Assembly: GCF_037126465.1 (NCBI RefSeq)
Contig: NC_088210.1
Location: 21,539,511 to 21,603,510 of the forward strand
Source of the DNA: Ornithodoros turicata
Lineage: Eukaryota; Arthropoda; Arachnida; Ixodida; Argasidae
DNA: 64,000 bases
Reading direction: 5' to 3'
Numbering within the stretch: position 1 is the first letter of the stretch; the number at the start of each line of letters is the position of its first letter. Both the position numbers and the translations under genes were made by a program. This document shows, in pieces, positions 47,210 through 58,979 of the stretch. Below the pieces are notes generated by a model. The model had not been told where the DNA came from. It was given only the letters and a program-made list of their open reading frames with translations, and did no database searches.

Positions 47210-49030
47210 TTGGCAGGCTGGCGTAGTATTTAAGTTACAAGTAACTTGTAACTGGAACTAGTTACTTTTGTATAAAAGTAACTTTTAGCTGTAACTAGTT
47301 ACTTGCCGCAGCAACTAGTTACTTTTATAGAAAAGTAGCTTGTAACTGTAACTAGTTACTTTTTGCAGTAACTAGTTACTTTTGTAGAAAGTAACTTGTA
47401 ACTATAACTGGTTACTGTTTTGGGGTAAAGCAGTTGCCGAGTGTAACTGTAACTAAGTTACTCGGGTACGGAAATATTTACCACGCGTCAGTTCCATGCC
47501 GTCGTTTTGCCGAGGCTTCAAGCATACGCTGCCATGTTTTCCAACCAGGAAGTCCACGAATTTTGTCACCTCGTTTAGGCACACCGTATATAGGCACCTC
47601 ACACCGTGCTGTTAGGGTCCATGGGAAATCCTCCTCTTATAACACGGTTAGGCCAGTACAAATGCAAAAACAAAGGTTCCGAGGGTTACATTTATTCGAC
47701 TTTTTTTCTTAGAAGGAATGCGAGTACATTCTAAATCCCCTGAGGTACATTTCGCACCTCAGCGAATAAACACAGCGTACACAGTTACTACTTGTGCAGG
47801 TTAACTGTAACTCAGATACTACTTTTGCAGGCTAACTGTAACTGTAACACTGTTACTACTTATGCGCAGGTTATCTGTAACTGTAGCTCAGTTACTACTT
47901 TTGCAGGCTAGCTATAACTGTAACTCAATACTACTTTTGCAGGCTAACTGTAACTGTAACACAGTTACTACTTGTGCAGGTTACCTGTAGCTCAGATACT
48001 ACTTTTTCAGGCTAACTGTAACTCAGTTACTACTTTTGCAGGCTAGCTATAACTGTAGCTCAGATACTACTTTTGCAGGCTAACTATAACTGTAGCTGAG
48101 ATACTACTTTTACAGCCTAACTGTAACTCAACGCTACTTTTGCAGGCTAACTGTAACTGTAACTCAGTTGCTACTTTTGCAGGCTAACTGTAATTCAGTT
48201 ACTACTTGTGCAGGTTAACTGTGACTCAGATACTACTTTTGCAGGCTAATTGTAACTGTAAATGAGTTATTACTTTTGCAGGCTATTTGTAACTGTAACT
48301 GAGTTACTATTTTTGCAGGCTATTTGTAACTGTAACTGAGTTACTATTTCTGCAGGCTACTTGTAACTGTAACTGAGTTACTACTTTTGCAGTCTAACTG
48401 TAACTGAGTTACTACTTTTGCAGGCTAGCTATAACTAACTCAATGCTACTTTTGCAGGCTAGCTATAACTAACTCAATGCTACTTTTGCAGGCTAACTAA
48501 CTGTACACAGTTACTACTTGTGCAGGTCAACTGTAACTCAGATACTACTTTTGCAGGCTAATTGTAACTGTAACTGAGTTACTAGTTTTGCAGGCTAACC
48601 TTAACAAACTCAGTTACTACTTTTGCAGGCTAACACTAACTGTAACTCAGATACTACTTTTGCAGGCTAACTGTAACTGTAACTCAGTTGCTACTTTTGC
48701 AGGCTAACTGTAATTCAGTTACTACTTGTGCAGGTTAACTGTGACTCAGATACTACTTTTGCAGGCTATTTGTAACTGTAACTGAGTTACTATTTTTGCA
48801 GGCTATTTGTAACTGTAACTGAGTTACTATTTCTGCAGGCTACTTGTAACTGTAACTGAGTTACTACTTTTGCAGTCTAACTGTAACTGAGTTACTACTT
48901 TTGCAGGCTAGCTATAACTAACTCAATGCTACTTTTGCAGGCTAACACTAACTGTAACTCAGATACTACTTTTGCAGGCTAACTGTAACTGCAACTTAGT
49001 TACTTTTTTGTAGTAACTTACCCATAGTTG
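47210..49030 (+). repeat. Minisatellite with TACTTTTGCAGGCTAACTGTAACT-like unit (about 30-39 bp)
   Basis: From about 47783 to 49010 a unit of 30-39 bp repeats some 35 times; a looser GTAACTAGTTAC-rich region at 47210-47470 precedes it. Unit variants are interspersed (ACTTGTGCAGGTTAACTG, ATTTCTGCAGGCTACTTG). A block at about 48148-48440 recurs almost unchanged at about 48670-48940 minus one unit, showing recent multi-unit duplication. Confidence 0.9.
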
Positions 49031-49049
49031 CTGTTTGGTGACTACATGC

Positions 49050-49215
49050 CTTGCCGCAATGATTGGTCCCTTTAGGGACTAATTTGGAGACTTACTATTG
49101 CGGTGCTGGGGAGTAAAGTTTCAGGGTCGGGGATTAAAATGGGGACTAATTACAGTCTAGGTGACTAGAACCTGCAATTGCTCGACAACATTGTTCCATT
49201 TTGTTCTTAGAAAGG
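49050..49215. repeat. Fragment of the CACTCTAAGAAG-type element
   Basis: Shares GAGTAAAGTTTCAGGGTCGG and GGGACTAATTACAGTCTAGG with the interior of the element at 37208-37740. Confidence 0.5.
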
Positions 49216-49544
49216 TTTTATGCCAAATTGAAGCCTTCAAATTCCCTGACTTTTCCCGGTTTTCTCTGACTATTTCAAGCGAATTCCCTGCACCAAAACA
49301 AAAGGAAATTCGGCGCCTGCTGCAACATTTTGATAGCGATCCTTCATAAAACTCATTTATTGAGGATTAGTGAGGCTGCCCTAGTTTTCTGCCTCTGAGC
49401 TCGTCGTATTGGCGAACTGCTACTTGCGGCAAGTTACTGCGGCGTGCATAGCCTCGCAGCCACGGATCGGCACTCGCGATTCGCTGCGTATATCGTCACG
49501 ACACTTGTCCGCGATTTTCCCTGACTTCAGCTGCTTTTTCGCAA

Positions 49545-49940
49545 ATAGACCTCTCCCTGTTTGTAAACAAATTACGTCATAGTGTTCGACAGCGCCACCA
49601 ATTTGGTAGAGTTGAACTACGCTCGAAGCTAGGGGCGAACAAGGTCGCGCCACGGTCTTGAGGGGATTACGGTGCTCACTGAAAGGGACGCAACCTTCGA
49701 TCCCACTTTTCTTTCAATACCCGAGGAACGTCATCATGATGTTGGTAGACAGACCGAAACCGAAACAAATCGGAAGGGGAGGGCTGTGTTCCACGAATCG
49801 CTGACCATCGTAATCCCCTCAAGACCGTGGCTTTCGGGCGCGACCTTGTTCGCCCCTAGCTTCGAGGATAGTTCAACTCTACCAAATTGGTGGCGCTGTC
49901 GAACAGTATGACCTCATTTGTTTACAAACAGGGAGTGGTC
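49545..49940. repeat. Long inverted repeat, about 130-bp arms
   Basis: 49555-49690 (CTGTTTGTAAACAAATTACG onwards) is reverse-complemented at 49802-49937. The arm includes GCGCCACCAATTTGGTAGAG. A related uninverted unit lies at 61969-62261, and further pieces of it (AACGTCATGATGACG, TCGGTTTCAGTCTGTCTACC) continue to 50215. Confidence 0.75.
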
Positions 49941-50215
49941 TATAGGAGGCAGCGAACAAGTGCCCATTTGTAGAACCCAGCCCTCCTCTTCCGATTTGTT
50001 TCGGTTTCAGTCTGTCTACCAGGCGCGGATCTAGGGGGGGGGGGTCTGGACCTCCCCCCTCAATTCCAGTTTTGAACATAGGGTTCAATGGACCAATCCC
50101 AGCATGCACCTGGCACTTGTTCCCCCCCCCCCCCCCTTCCTCGGAAAAATCCTAGATCCGCCCCTGCTGTCTACCAACGTCATGATGACGTTTCTCGGGT
50201 AGAGGTCAATTCCCG

Positions 50216-53200
50216 CGGTTTTCCAACTTGGTAGACACCCTGTTAGAATGCGGCGTGCAATTTCTCCTCTTTCATCCCGCAGTAATTAAAGCTTAGCTAT
50301 TATTAGTATTTGACGTTATTACATCATACGCGTGGTTTATTATTGCTGCGGATATCAGTTGTCTCGCGACGTAAACACCCAATTATTAATTATTATTGCT
50401 GCGAGCCACTTTGGCTGCGCGAATAGAGACCGAAAGAGCAGAGTATAGAGTGCCGCAGAAACGTTTAAGGCAGGTTTCAACGACTTTTTCATTAACTATA
50501 TCCATTCTTCAATCGAAGTTAATCGACTCATGAACCCGTCTTCTTGTACGTCTCAAAGAGGCATGAGGTTATAGCCCACTGATTCGGCTACTGTGCCATC
50601 ATAAATACATTCCGGAGAAAATGTATAAATGAGTTTAGTTGCCGTTCTTATTACTATTTCTTGCTTCGCGTTGTCACAGAAGGACTTGGATGGTGATCGT
50701 GTTTGCAATTATGTTTGTTTGTTTCTATTTTCGCTGAAACGGTACACATTAGGCAAGGAGGGTGCTGTAGCAGAGTTGGGCAGCCGAAAACGACCAACTA
50801 TGTACAGGGTTACCCGAGGTAATAGAGGGTGTTGGTAGACCGTCGACAACGTAATAATAGGTAATTGGGATAGATTTACACGTAAGGGGTGTCTGCCTGT
50901 TTGTGCGGCGTCGACACGCTGCACGTGCCGCGGGGTAGGACTGCGGATAATTTCGACCACCTGGGGTTCTCTTGACCGTCGACAACGTGATCCTGGAAGT
51001 GTATACTGCCCATTTACCTGCAGCACCCAACCAAAGGATAAGATTCTGAGTCGCACACACACGCGGACATCTAGGAGGGATTCTTTATGCTGACGTTTTC
51101 GACGTTCTGTTAAAGAACGGTATTTCTTTCGCTCGGCATAAAGAAAAGAGAGATAGAGAGAGATAGAAAAAAAAGGGAGCAAATACCGCTGGCACGCCCG
51201 AAATTTTCGTCAGTCATGTATGGACAGGGTTCTTCGTTCTTGGATTTTATTATTTTTGAGCTTCAGGAGGTAAAAATCGGGTGATTCTTTCGATAGGAAA
51301 TTCCGGGAAAAATCGGGTGTGTTCTGTCACGCGTTTTGTGTTGCGGGGATTTCCGGGTGAAACTAAAATCGTGTGAGTCATGCCGCAAAGATGATTGCAG
51401 GGATGAACAATAGAATTCCGACAGGTGTCCAAAAGAGCCAGCCTTTGGTACTACCTACCGTTTGGTGGCTCACTGTGAAGCCATATGAGGTTGAAAGACC
51501 TCGTGGAATTCGGGGAGAAATCGGGTTATGCCCGAATTTCAGAAAATTGGTTCGGGGTGCAAATATCGTGAAAAATCGGGCTAAACCCGAAAACGAAGAG
51601 CTCTATGTATGGAGGGGTAAAAAATCGTGTAAAAATTTTTCGTCTTCCAGATTTGTTTCGATGAATTATGAAAAATTAAGAACCGCTCGCTCCGCCTTGT
51701 CAGTACACTGTTCCATTGCTTTCTTGATCTGTAGGAATCGTTTGGGCTTTGCAGTTAACTCTGTAAAGCACATAGTATTTACTAAAGTGGTATACTACAA
51801 AAGCCAATATTTTGCTTCGAAATTGTTAAAACTGAGTAGTAAAAAGCATCGTAACAAAGTCGACGCTGCTAAAGAAGCTACACAAACTCGCGTTCACGCA
51901 CAACGTTTAGACAATACAGGTCATTCGAAAATCTTAAAAAGGCACCAGTTTATTCAATTTGCAAAAGTTATCGACAAAAACTGGACCAAGTGACAATTTT
52001 TTATGTAAAATTTTATGTTCCTCAACGTTCAGTATAGCTCCGAAGCGTTCTCTCTTCACTTCATCTTTATTGCAAACCTCGCACTTGGGTAACCTCGTAT
52101 ATATTTGCATGTCATGTCTCTTTTATAAGCGTCTGGAGCTTATTTATTACACGGTAAGCATTTTCATCGACATTAATGGTGTCCTCGTTTTATTTTTTAT
52201 TTTTTGGGAATAGCAAGCCGACACCCTGTCTGGCTAACCTTTCCCTCGTTCTTCTTCTTTGTTATCATTAAACATATCCCCCCCCCACACACACACAAGT
52301 GCAACGCTAAGCGCATGTACACGCCTCGCTTTGTACGAGTAAAACGCAATTTCTTATACTCCTGCGCTACGTCGTGGCCGCCTGTCTAGCTACAAACTTC
52401 CCAACCAAAACTTCTCCCGCAGTGACTGTCTCATTAAAGCTCGGTGAACTCATTAACGCCCGCGTCAACTCGCGCGCGCACCGCCAGAAGGCGCGTATAG
52501 CAACAACCGTGACAAATCGCGTTGCTTTGCCGAAAGTCTCGCCGAACGTTCCGACCTTGATGCAAATACATACTGTCAGACGACGGCGAAAAAAGAAAAC
52601 AAAAACAAGCGCGTCACTTCCGGGTTCACGTGACAGGCGTGCGAACACGGTTCCTCCATTAAGTCGGCACTTGTGTTCCCGTCGATTTTCGATATTTCGT
52701 TATCCATCACCTTGCTCTCGGTCGTCTGCAAAAGTGTTTTTACTCTTGCTAACGCCTGATAACGCCAACAGGCGGTGAAAAGACACAAGAGGAATCGTCT
52801 CGATAAAAGAGGGCGAATCATTAGGAAGAGAAAGCCGTTTGCAGGGGAGCAACTTGAAAGCGATTTGCCGCTCAGGTGATGTGGCCCCCGCCGTATCTTT
52901 GTTTATCGTGTAGGGGTTAATTCAGGTTTTTCTTTTTTTCGCGGATGTCCCCTTTATAAATTCGCTCTGCTTTTTAATGGCGGGGCTCCTTAACTGTTAT
53001 CGTGGTCCGCATAAGTGATCGGTCGCCGACGAACTAGATAAATGGCCGAGATAACTGTTTGTCGGCGACGGATTCGGCTTGATTGCTTCGCAGAATCCTT
53101 TGACGGCTCCACTTCTTCTTTGTTTTCCCGCGCGCCATCAAAAACGCCGAAAGTACGGGACACTCGCAGTGTTGAATTCAACCGACTTCAACCTTTTCCT

Positions 53201-53439
53201 CCCTCAGGTCGGTAACGGCTCACGGCGCCCACATTCGCAGAGAATTCTTGCCGAACGCTGTCCTCTGGCCTCCCGGCAAGAGACGGGGAAAAGAGAGAGA
53301 GAGAGAAGAGGAAAAAAATTGTGTAAGTTTCAGTGAAATGAAACCCGAACCGACTTCAGGTTCCTTTTTGTATGTATGTATGTAATGTATGTCCTGTGCA
53401 TGCACGGTCAAAGCTTCCTGCCTCGCCTTCACTCTCGAA
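50216..53439. other. Intergenic stretch, no supported gene
   Basis: Holds a degraded GAGCCTGAAG-type repeat (about 51235-51610, AAAAATCGGGTGATT and AAATCGGGCTAAACCC) and GA-rich simple sequence near 51145 and 53295. A 206-codon open frame at 51373-51993 starts inside that repeat and is not believed. The CpG-rich interval 52440-52780 has no identified exon. Confidence 0.4.
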
Positions 53440-53675
53440 CCACGGCCTATAACCTCACCGTACCGGCCTCACCTCACCGTATAACATCTTCCTAGCCAAT
53501 GAACATATCGAATCGTTCTCGTATCTGATTTGTTGAAAACTGGAGTCGTACGTGCCTCTTTGTTACACTTACGCAGTTACGTTAATTGTCACAAAGAGCC
53601 GTATACGTCTCGCGCTTTCCACAGATCAGGGATGATAGCGGGATCACTCTGTGCGATGGTTACCCAGACGGCATT
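53440..53675. mobile_element. Degenerate foldback MITE
   Basis: Retains TTGTTGAAAACTGGAG, TTGTTACACTTACGCAGTTA and AATTGTCACAAAGAGCCG in the order seen in the copies at 21361 and 43130, but the terminal CACTCTTAAAAATG is lost. Confidence 0.55.
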
Positions 53676-53903
53676 ACATCTTGGCCCAATATTGGCTGGA
53701 TATTGGCAATACTGGCCTAGTATCGGGGACCAAACTTCTGCTAGGTGCTCATGCTATATATTTCCCGTGGATTATCTGCACACTTCACTCGCACGAATTC
53801 ATCGGAATTCGTTATATTAGTGCTGGAATATGCGCACAGTTCTTATTCTTGCATTTGTATGTCCCTGCTTCCACGGCGAGTCAATCGTCAGAAGTATTAC
53901 AAA

Positions 53904-54570
53904 TACCGTATTTTCCGGTGTATAACGCGCACTCGTGTATAACGCGCACAACTAAAAACGGGCCCAATTTGAAAAGTTCCATGTATAACGCGCACCGAAA
54001 TGTTGCCACAAGCTTCTGTACTGCCACCACCATGCACAATAAACCAAGGCGGTGTATAATATATGCCTATGCTTTATTTGAAACATGTTTAGTTTCGCGT
54101 CCCTTCTCAATCACGCCAGCCTTCTGAAATGAATTCAGAATTATTGACTGCTCAATAGCATTCTAAAGTAGAATCCTTGATTTTTTTATGAAATCCAGCG
54201 CCTTTTCGCCGGCTTTGTCAACTGACCCTAAGAGATTTGTGAGAAACTCACAGCACACCCTGGAAGAGGATAGAACTTGTACTACACCGACCAGAAAAGG
54301 AACTCTAAGAAATTAGAGAGTTTTAGTATATCGTACGCTGCCGCCTTTGCGTACGTAAGGAATAGCATCAATAGTTCTGCGCACGCCCATAACAGAAAGA
54401 AGGCTTCGCGCAGTGCGCAGAACCACCAACGCTATCCTTTACGTACGCTATCGCCTTTGCGTACGATGTACTAAAACTCTCTAATATTTCTGTGTACTAT
54501 AACGCGCAGGCCCTCTTCAGAGCACTGTTTTACTGTATAACGCGCGCGTTATACACCTGAAAATGCGGTA
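53904..54570. mobile_element. Pogo-like non-autonomous element, with nested MITE
   Basis: Termini TACCGTATTTTCCGGTGTAT and its inverse near TTATACACCTGAAAATGCGG, with TAACGCGC repeats at both ends and a TA target. The interior is colinear with the copy at 58424-58979 except for the 172-bp insertion at 54313-54484. Confidence 0.7.
54313..54484. mobile_element. 172-bp MITE nested in the pogo-like element
   Basis: Perfect 16-bp terminal inverted repeats, TTAGAGAGTTTTAGTA and TACTAAAACTCTCTAA, followed inward by the imperfect inverted pair TCGTACGC / GCGTACGA. The sister element at 58424 lacks this segment, showing it is an insertion. Confidence 0.8.
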
Positions 54571-54959
54571 AATGAATGCATCATATGCGACTCAATGTGG
54601 CTTTTACAGCTCAGCGGAGTTATCGCTTGCGACAAGTTCTTTCTCTTAGATGCCGTCACTGCGGTGATATGAAAGATCTCTCCGATCCTTCTCCGTTGCC
54701 CGCACTACCAAACTTTCAGTGTCTCCAAATCAACTGGACTCTCGCCCTCTCATTGGTCCACGGCCAAATCCAACCCACCAACGCTCTGCCCCAAGAGCAC
54801 TAGTGAACTTTCTGGACACTTTAGGACTTCAGTACTGACTGTGAAGCGACTCATTACTTCATTTCGCCTTATTACCGCCAGCAATGGGATAGAGTATCGC
54901 CCCCTGGTGATGAAACTTCCCACTCATCATCGTTGAAATAGAGTTGTTTGTGTTGTTCA

Positions 54960-55160
54960 TCTTCCTTCTGCCGAATGACGTGTCCTAGCAGGTCCTAGCG
55001 AGTGGAAATTCACTCCCCCATGCTAAGTTATCCTTCTTCGTTATCCTTCTGTCGAATGCCGTATCCTAGCAGGTCCTAGCGAGTGGTTCACTCCCCATGG
55101 TACGTTATCCTTCTGCCGAATGCCGTGTCCTAGCTATCAGATCCTAGCGAGTGTTCAATA
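54960..55160 (+). repeat. Tandem repeat, three units of about 60-75 bp
   Basis: Three units share TATCCTTCTGCCGAATGCCG followed by TCCTAGCGAGTG. The middle unit has TCTGTCGAATGCCGTATCC. Confidence 0.8.
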
Positions 55161-55166
55161 TCCCAC

Positions 55167-55320
55167 GCTACGCCACAACAACACCGAATATCCACTGGAT
55201 CTACGAATGACGTCCCAAGGGATTCGCACGTCCGATGGATGTCTGAGTGATATCCGTCGGACGTACGAATCCGTTAGGACGTTATTCATACATCCAGAGG
55301 ATATTCAGTGTTGTTGGAGA
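55167..55320. repeat. Imperfect palindrome
   Basis: ACAACAACACCGAATATCCA at the left pairs with GGATATTCAGTGTTGTTG at the right, with TCCGATGGATG / CATCCATCGGA-like pairing inside. About 150 bp; likely a foldback insertion. Confidence 0.6.
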
Positions 55321-55427
55321 CGTTATCCTTCGTTATTTTTAGATGGCTACGACTTCCGGACTTTACAAAAATTTTATACCATGTCCGCGTTAAATTTCTT
55401 TCCCCGACCTCCCCGACGGTTAGGGTT

Positions 55428-55834
55428 GCCACCTTTCGTAGTGAAAAATACCGGCTAAGGGAGAGGAGGTGGAATGGAGGGAAAGGAGGAAATGCTCGCG
55501 GGAAAGGGAAGTGGGTGAGGGGTCGAATTGCACACACAGAAAACCAGAGAGAGAGCTGAAGACAATAGGAGGAAACGTGTTCCATGTGTATAATAATAAT
55601 AATGAGTAACTATGGAAACAAGTGGTGACTGCGCGGAGTTGGGTCTGTGTTACAGATTTATTCAAGCTGTAGTGGAATGTTGAAGGGAAAAGCCCGGAAA
55701 AGCCCGTCCTATGAAAGGTTTTGAGCCGCAAATACCGGCAAAAGGCTGCCGGTATCACCCTCCTACCGGCAACCGGCAGAGCGAGCAAATAACCGGCCGT
55801 CCCGGTATAATACCGGCCTGGTGGCAACCCAACC
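55428..55834. mobile_element. TIR element with GGGTTGCCACC ends
   Basis: Left end AGGGTTGCCACCTTTCGTAG and right end TACCGGCCTGGTGGCAACCC are inverted; ATACCGGC / GCCGGTAT words cluster near both ends. About 405 bp, no coding frame. Confidence 0.7.
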
Positions 55835-56784
55835 GACGGTACATCATGAAGTCTGACGATTCGTGATATCACAGCCATGTATAGCTGACGCTGTGAACGC
55901 ATCGCGCTTCACTTCTCACAAGCGGAGCATCGTCCACACGCGCCCTATCTCCAGGCTTCCTCCTCGGGGCAAATGTTCATACGGAGAAAGAGGCCGATTT
56001 TCACGCTCAAATTACGCTTCCCACACTCATCACCTTGCTGATAAGGAGCAGACAGAACGGGTTCCATCATCTTTCCTTGAGCGAACTCACTATCGGTCGA
56101 CTAGTGGGCAATAAATTTAAATCCACTTCGTTCGGAGCGCTTTCCGTGGCGGCTTTTGTATTACGATAAAGGAAGTACCAGACCGGGGGAATTTATGGTG
56201 CGCTAACTGAACCTTTATTGGCTCTTCCACTGAACTCTCATCACTTCGTACGGAATGTGTGGTGGTGGACGGAGTCGAATGTTAAGTCATCGGTGTGGTC
56301 TACGAAGTGCCATTTGTTTGTTTGTTTTGCTGTGTTTGTGTTTGGGGCTAGGACTGTCACCTTTCACCTTGTGAAATGCAAGCTGATTGGCCGAGCCCAA
56401 GAGAGAGAGAGAAGAGGAGCGGAGCAGATAATTGGGCAAGGGAGATACGTAGATGAGAGAGAGAGAGGGGGGTGGGGGGGGGGGGCTATTAGGATAGGGC
56501 GAACGTGTTACGATGAACTTGAACACGGTAGATCTTCTGTTATCTGAACTGAACGCTTCCGTAATAGGTTCCGGTCTCGCGTTTATTTCAAGCAGCGGTT
56601 GATCCTAAAAAGCAGAAACATTGCGAGGCCGTGGTTTCCAAAAGTGCATCCTTGAGCCATATGTAGAACCATCTGCTGAATATAACCGCGTAGTCTCCGT
56701 GGTCAATCGATCCAACGCGGTTGAGCCTAAACCCATTGCCTGTTGTCCTCTGCGCTCTCTACGTCCTCATATCCTATCCGTTTG

Positions 56785-57010
56785 TTCACACGAGATACAC
56801 CCCCGGGTATTCTAGTGGAAGTGAAAGCTCACGGAATATCGGAAGTGGCATACTGCGCACGTAGCAGACGACACTATCGGCCCAGACGTTTGCTGCGATA
56901 TTCAACCTGGTTAGATGAGCGCGAAAAGGTATTACGTTGAGCGCTCGTGGTCACGTGGCAACAGAGAGCTATGACGTGTACACGTATACCCCGAATACAC
57001 GGTGCAAGTC
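56785..57010. mobile_element. CAGACGACA-family element, decayed
   Basis: Core CACGTAGCAGACGACACTAT at about 56857, flanked by GTTCACACGAGATACACC at the left and CCCGAATACACGGTGCAAGT at the right; also shares AGAGAGCTATGACG with other copies. Confidence 0.5.
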
Positions 57011-57358
57011 ATCTCCTTATAACCCCATCCGAATTCCGACGGCTAGTTTGTCATGATGCTTTGTTCGCGGGTGATAATGCGACGCCATTAGTAGCCTAGA
57101 GCAGCTTCTTTAGCAGAAGGACAAATAGAAAAAAGGGGGAGGGAAGAAACTGCGTGCACCGACAAAATGATTTGTTGCATTAGCGCGGTCTCTTTGAAGC
57201 CCGCTCAAGAGCTGGGATAATTTTCTCCCTGGAAATCCTTCGAGCCCGTGTCGATTATTTCGCACTCGTCGCCTACTTAATCACACGCTCTCCCGTGTGA
57301 CATTATGCTAATATATGGGTTACACGACCTTTGTCGTTTATGCCGACCTTCACGCGGA

Positions 57359-57384
57359 AGGAGAGAGAGAGAGAGAGAGAGAGT
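57359..57384. repeat. (GA)n microsatellite
   Basis: About 12 GA dinucleotides. A second GA/G-rich tract lies at 56400-56487. Confidence 0.85.
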
Positions 57385-58423
57385 TTTGAACAATTAAAAT
57401 ATCGAAACAATCACTGTTGTTCCCTGCACAGACGGCGATCAGCCAATGACGCCGTTCGGAGATGATTCCTATTTCTTTTGCTGTCTTACGAGGGATTAAA
57501 AAAGTGATATAAATACTATATAATGATTATAACTAACATCAAGTGTTGGCGTTTTCAAATGCTCGCTCCCTGCACAGAAAATTCCGGTTTGGAACTTGCT
57601 TCGGTTGAAATATGGCAGTCGTCGAAAAAGCCAGGCAGCGACAGCAAGCTATCCTGCACCTCTTGTTTCTCTGCTTGTTTGTTTCTTTGTTTGTTTGTGG
57701 GATTGAGTAGCGGTTGGCCAAGACCGGCAAGCCTTCTACTCAAGGTCTACTGGCCTGCCACTTACCGGACAAGTGGCTAACCATCTCTCATGTTCTCAGC
57801 CGCTTTGATGACCGTGTTGCGTTGATCATTTTATGTGTTCCATGCCTCACAACAGTTACTTTCCATCTTGTCGAAATGTTTTCGCTAAATTCTCAAGTCT
57901 CGTGACTTGTAGTGCAAAGAAAAAAGGACAGTTATGCTTGAAGCTTGGGCCTTTGCTCTCGGAGGGTAAACGACCGCTTTATTGGCAACCGTTATAGTGC
58001 ACGCTCAATAGACACACGAACGAACAAGCCGGAAACGAACGAGCCTTGTGTTCTCGGTCGGCACAGATAGATAGATATAGATTAGGAAGGAAAGAACATA
58101 AATGAAAAATAAAAAATAATAAAGCTTGGTACATTCAGCAGCCACAGTCGGCGCAGACATTTGCCAACACGGAGCAAAAACACACTCCTCGCTGTTTCTC
58201 CTTACGCTGCTTTCACGCTGCAATTTTTTCGAACTGATTTTCCAATCAGTTCAGTCATGAAGGTTCCAGTTCAGTCATGAAAGGTCATCACATTGTTGCA
58301 GAAAGCTCAACATAACGGCAACGGAGAAGTTGTGTCTGTGCGAATTGCAGCTGTGGAGGCTGTGCGTTCGTGGTTTACACAGAAGTTTGTGCTGGGGGGG
58401 AGGGGTCCGCAGTGGTATGTATT

Positions 58424-58979
58424 TACCGTAATTTCCGGTGTGTAACGCGCACCCCTAAAATCGGGCCGAATTTGAAAAAAGTTCCATGTATAACGCGCAC
58501 CGGTACATAACGCGCGCCGTAATGTTACTACAAGCTTCTGTACAGCCACCAGTGTAAACCAAGGCGGTGTGTCATATATGCACATGCTTTATTTGAAACA
58601 CATTTAGTCAAAGCCGTTGAACTCTGATGCGACAGACTCGGTGTCATAATGTACTTCAGTCTCCTCTCCGCTTTCGGTTTCGCGTCCCTTCTCAATCACG
58701 CCAACCTTCTGAAATGAGTTCAGGACTATTGACTGCTCAACAGCACTCTTAAGCAGCATCATTTCCCTTTTGTGAAGACCAGTGCCCTTTCGCCGGTTTT
58801 GCCAACTGACCAGATTTGGGACAAAGCCGCAGCACACCCTGGAAGAGGCTAGAATTTTTACGTCACCCATGCAGGAAAATATTTCCGTGTATAACGCGCA
58901 CCGTTAGATAACGCGTAATACCTCATCACAGCACTTTTTTACTGTATAACGCGCGCGTTATACACCAGGAAATTCGGTA
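58424..58979. mobile_element. Pogo-like element with transposase remnant
   Basis: Termini TACCGTAATTTCCGGTGTGT and the inverse TTATACACCAGGAAATTCGG, with TAACGCGC repeats at each end and a TA target. The interior on the minus strand (58604-58870) still reads an 88-codon open frame, listed separately. Confidence 0.7.
58604..58870 (-). pseudogene. Remnant of a pogo/Tigger-type transposase C-terminus
   Basis: The frame contains LVSWQNRRKGTGLHKRE, then SIVLNSFQKVGVIEKG, an acidic linker and the end DTESVASEFNGFD. Pogo/Tigger transposases typically end with a 'T/SI..SF.K.GI' helix and an acidic tail closing on (E/N)GFD, so this is probably the 3' end of such a transposase after internal deletion. 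The DDE catalytic domain is absent. The other copy (53904) has the same region with stops. Confidence 0.5.

Noticed and set aside
47783..49010. CRISPR-like array of repeats and spacers.
   Set aside because: Units are contiguous and variable with no unique spacers, and the genome is eukaryotic; it is a minisatellite.
51373..51993. The longest plain open frame in the window (206 codons).
   Set aside because: It begins inside a degraded interspersed repeat, has no domain, biased composition or splice context, and is best explained by chance in repeat-derived sequence.
52374..52778. A 134-codon frame in a CpG-rich interval.
   Set aside because: Highly basic, no recognisable domain, opposite-strand frames are equally open, and there are no convincing splice sites.
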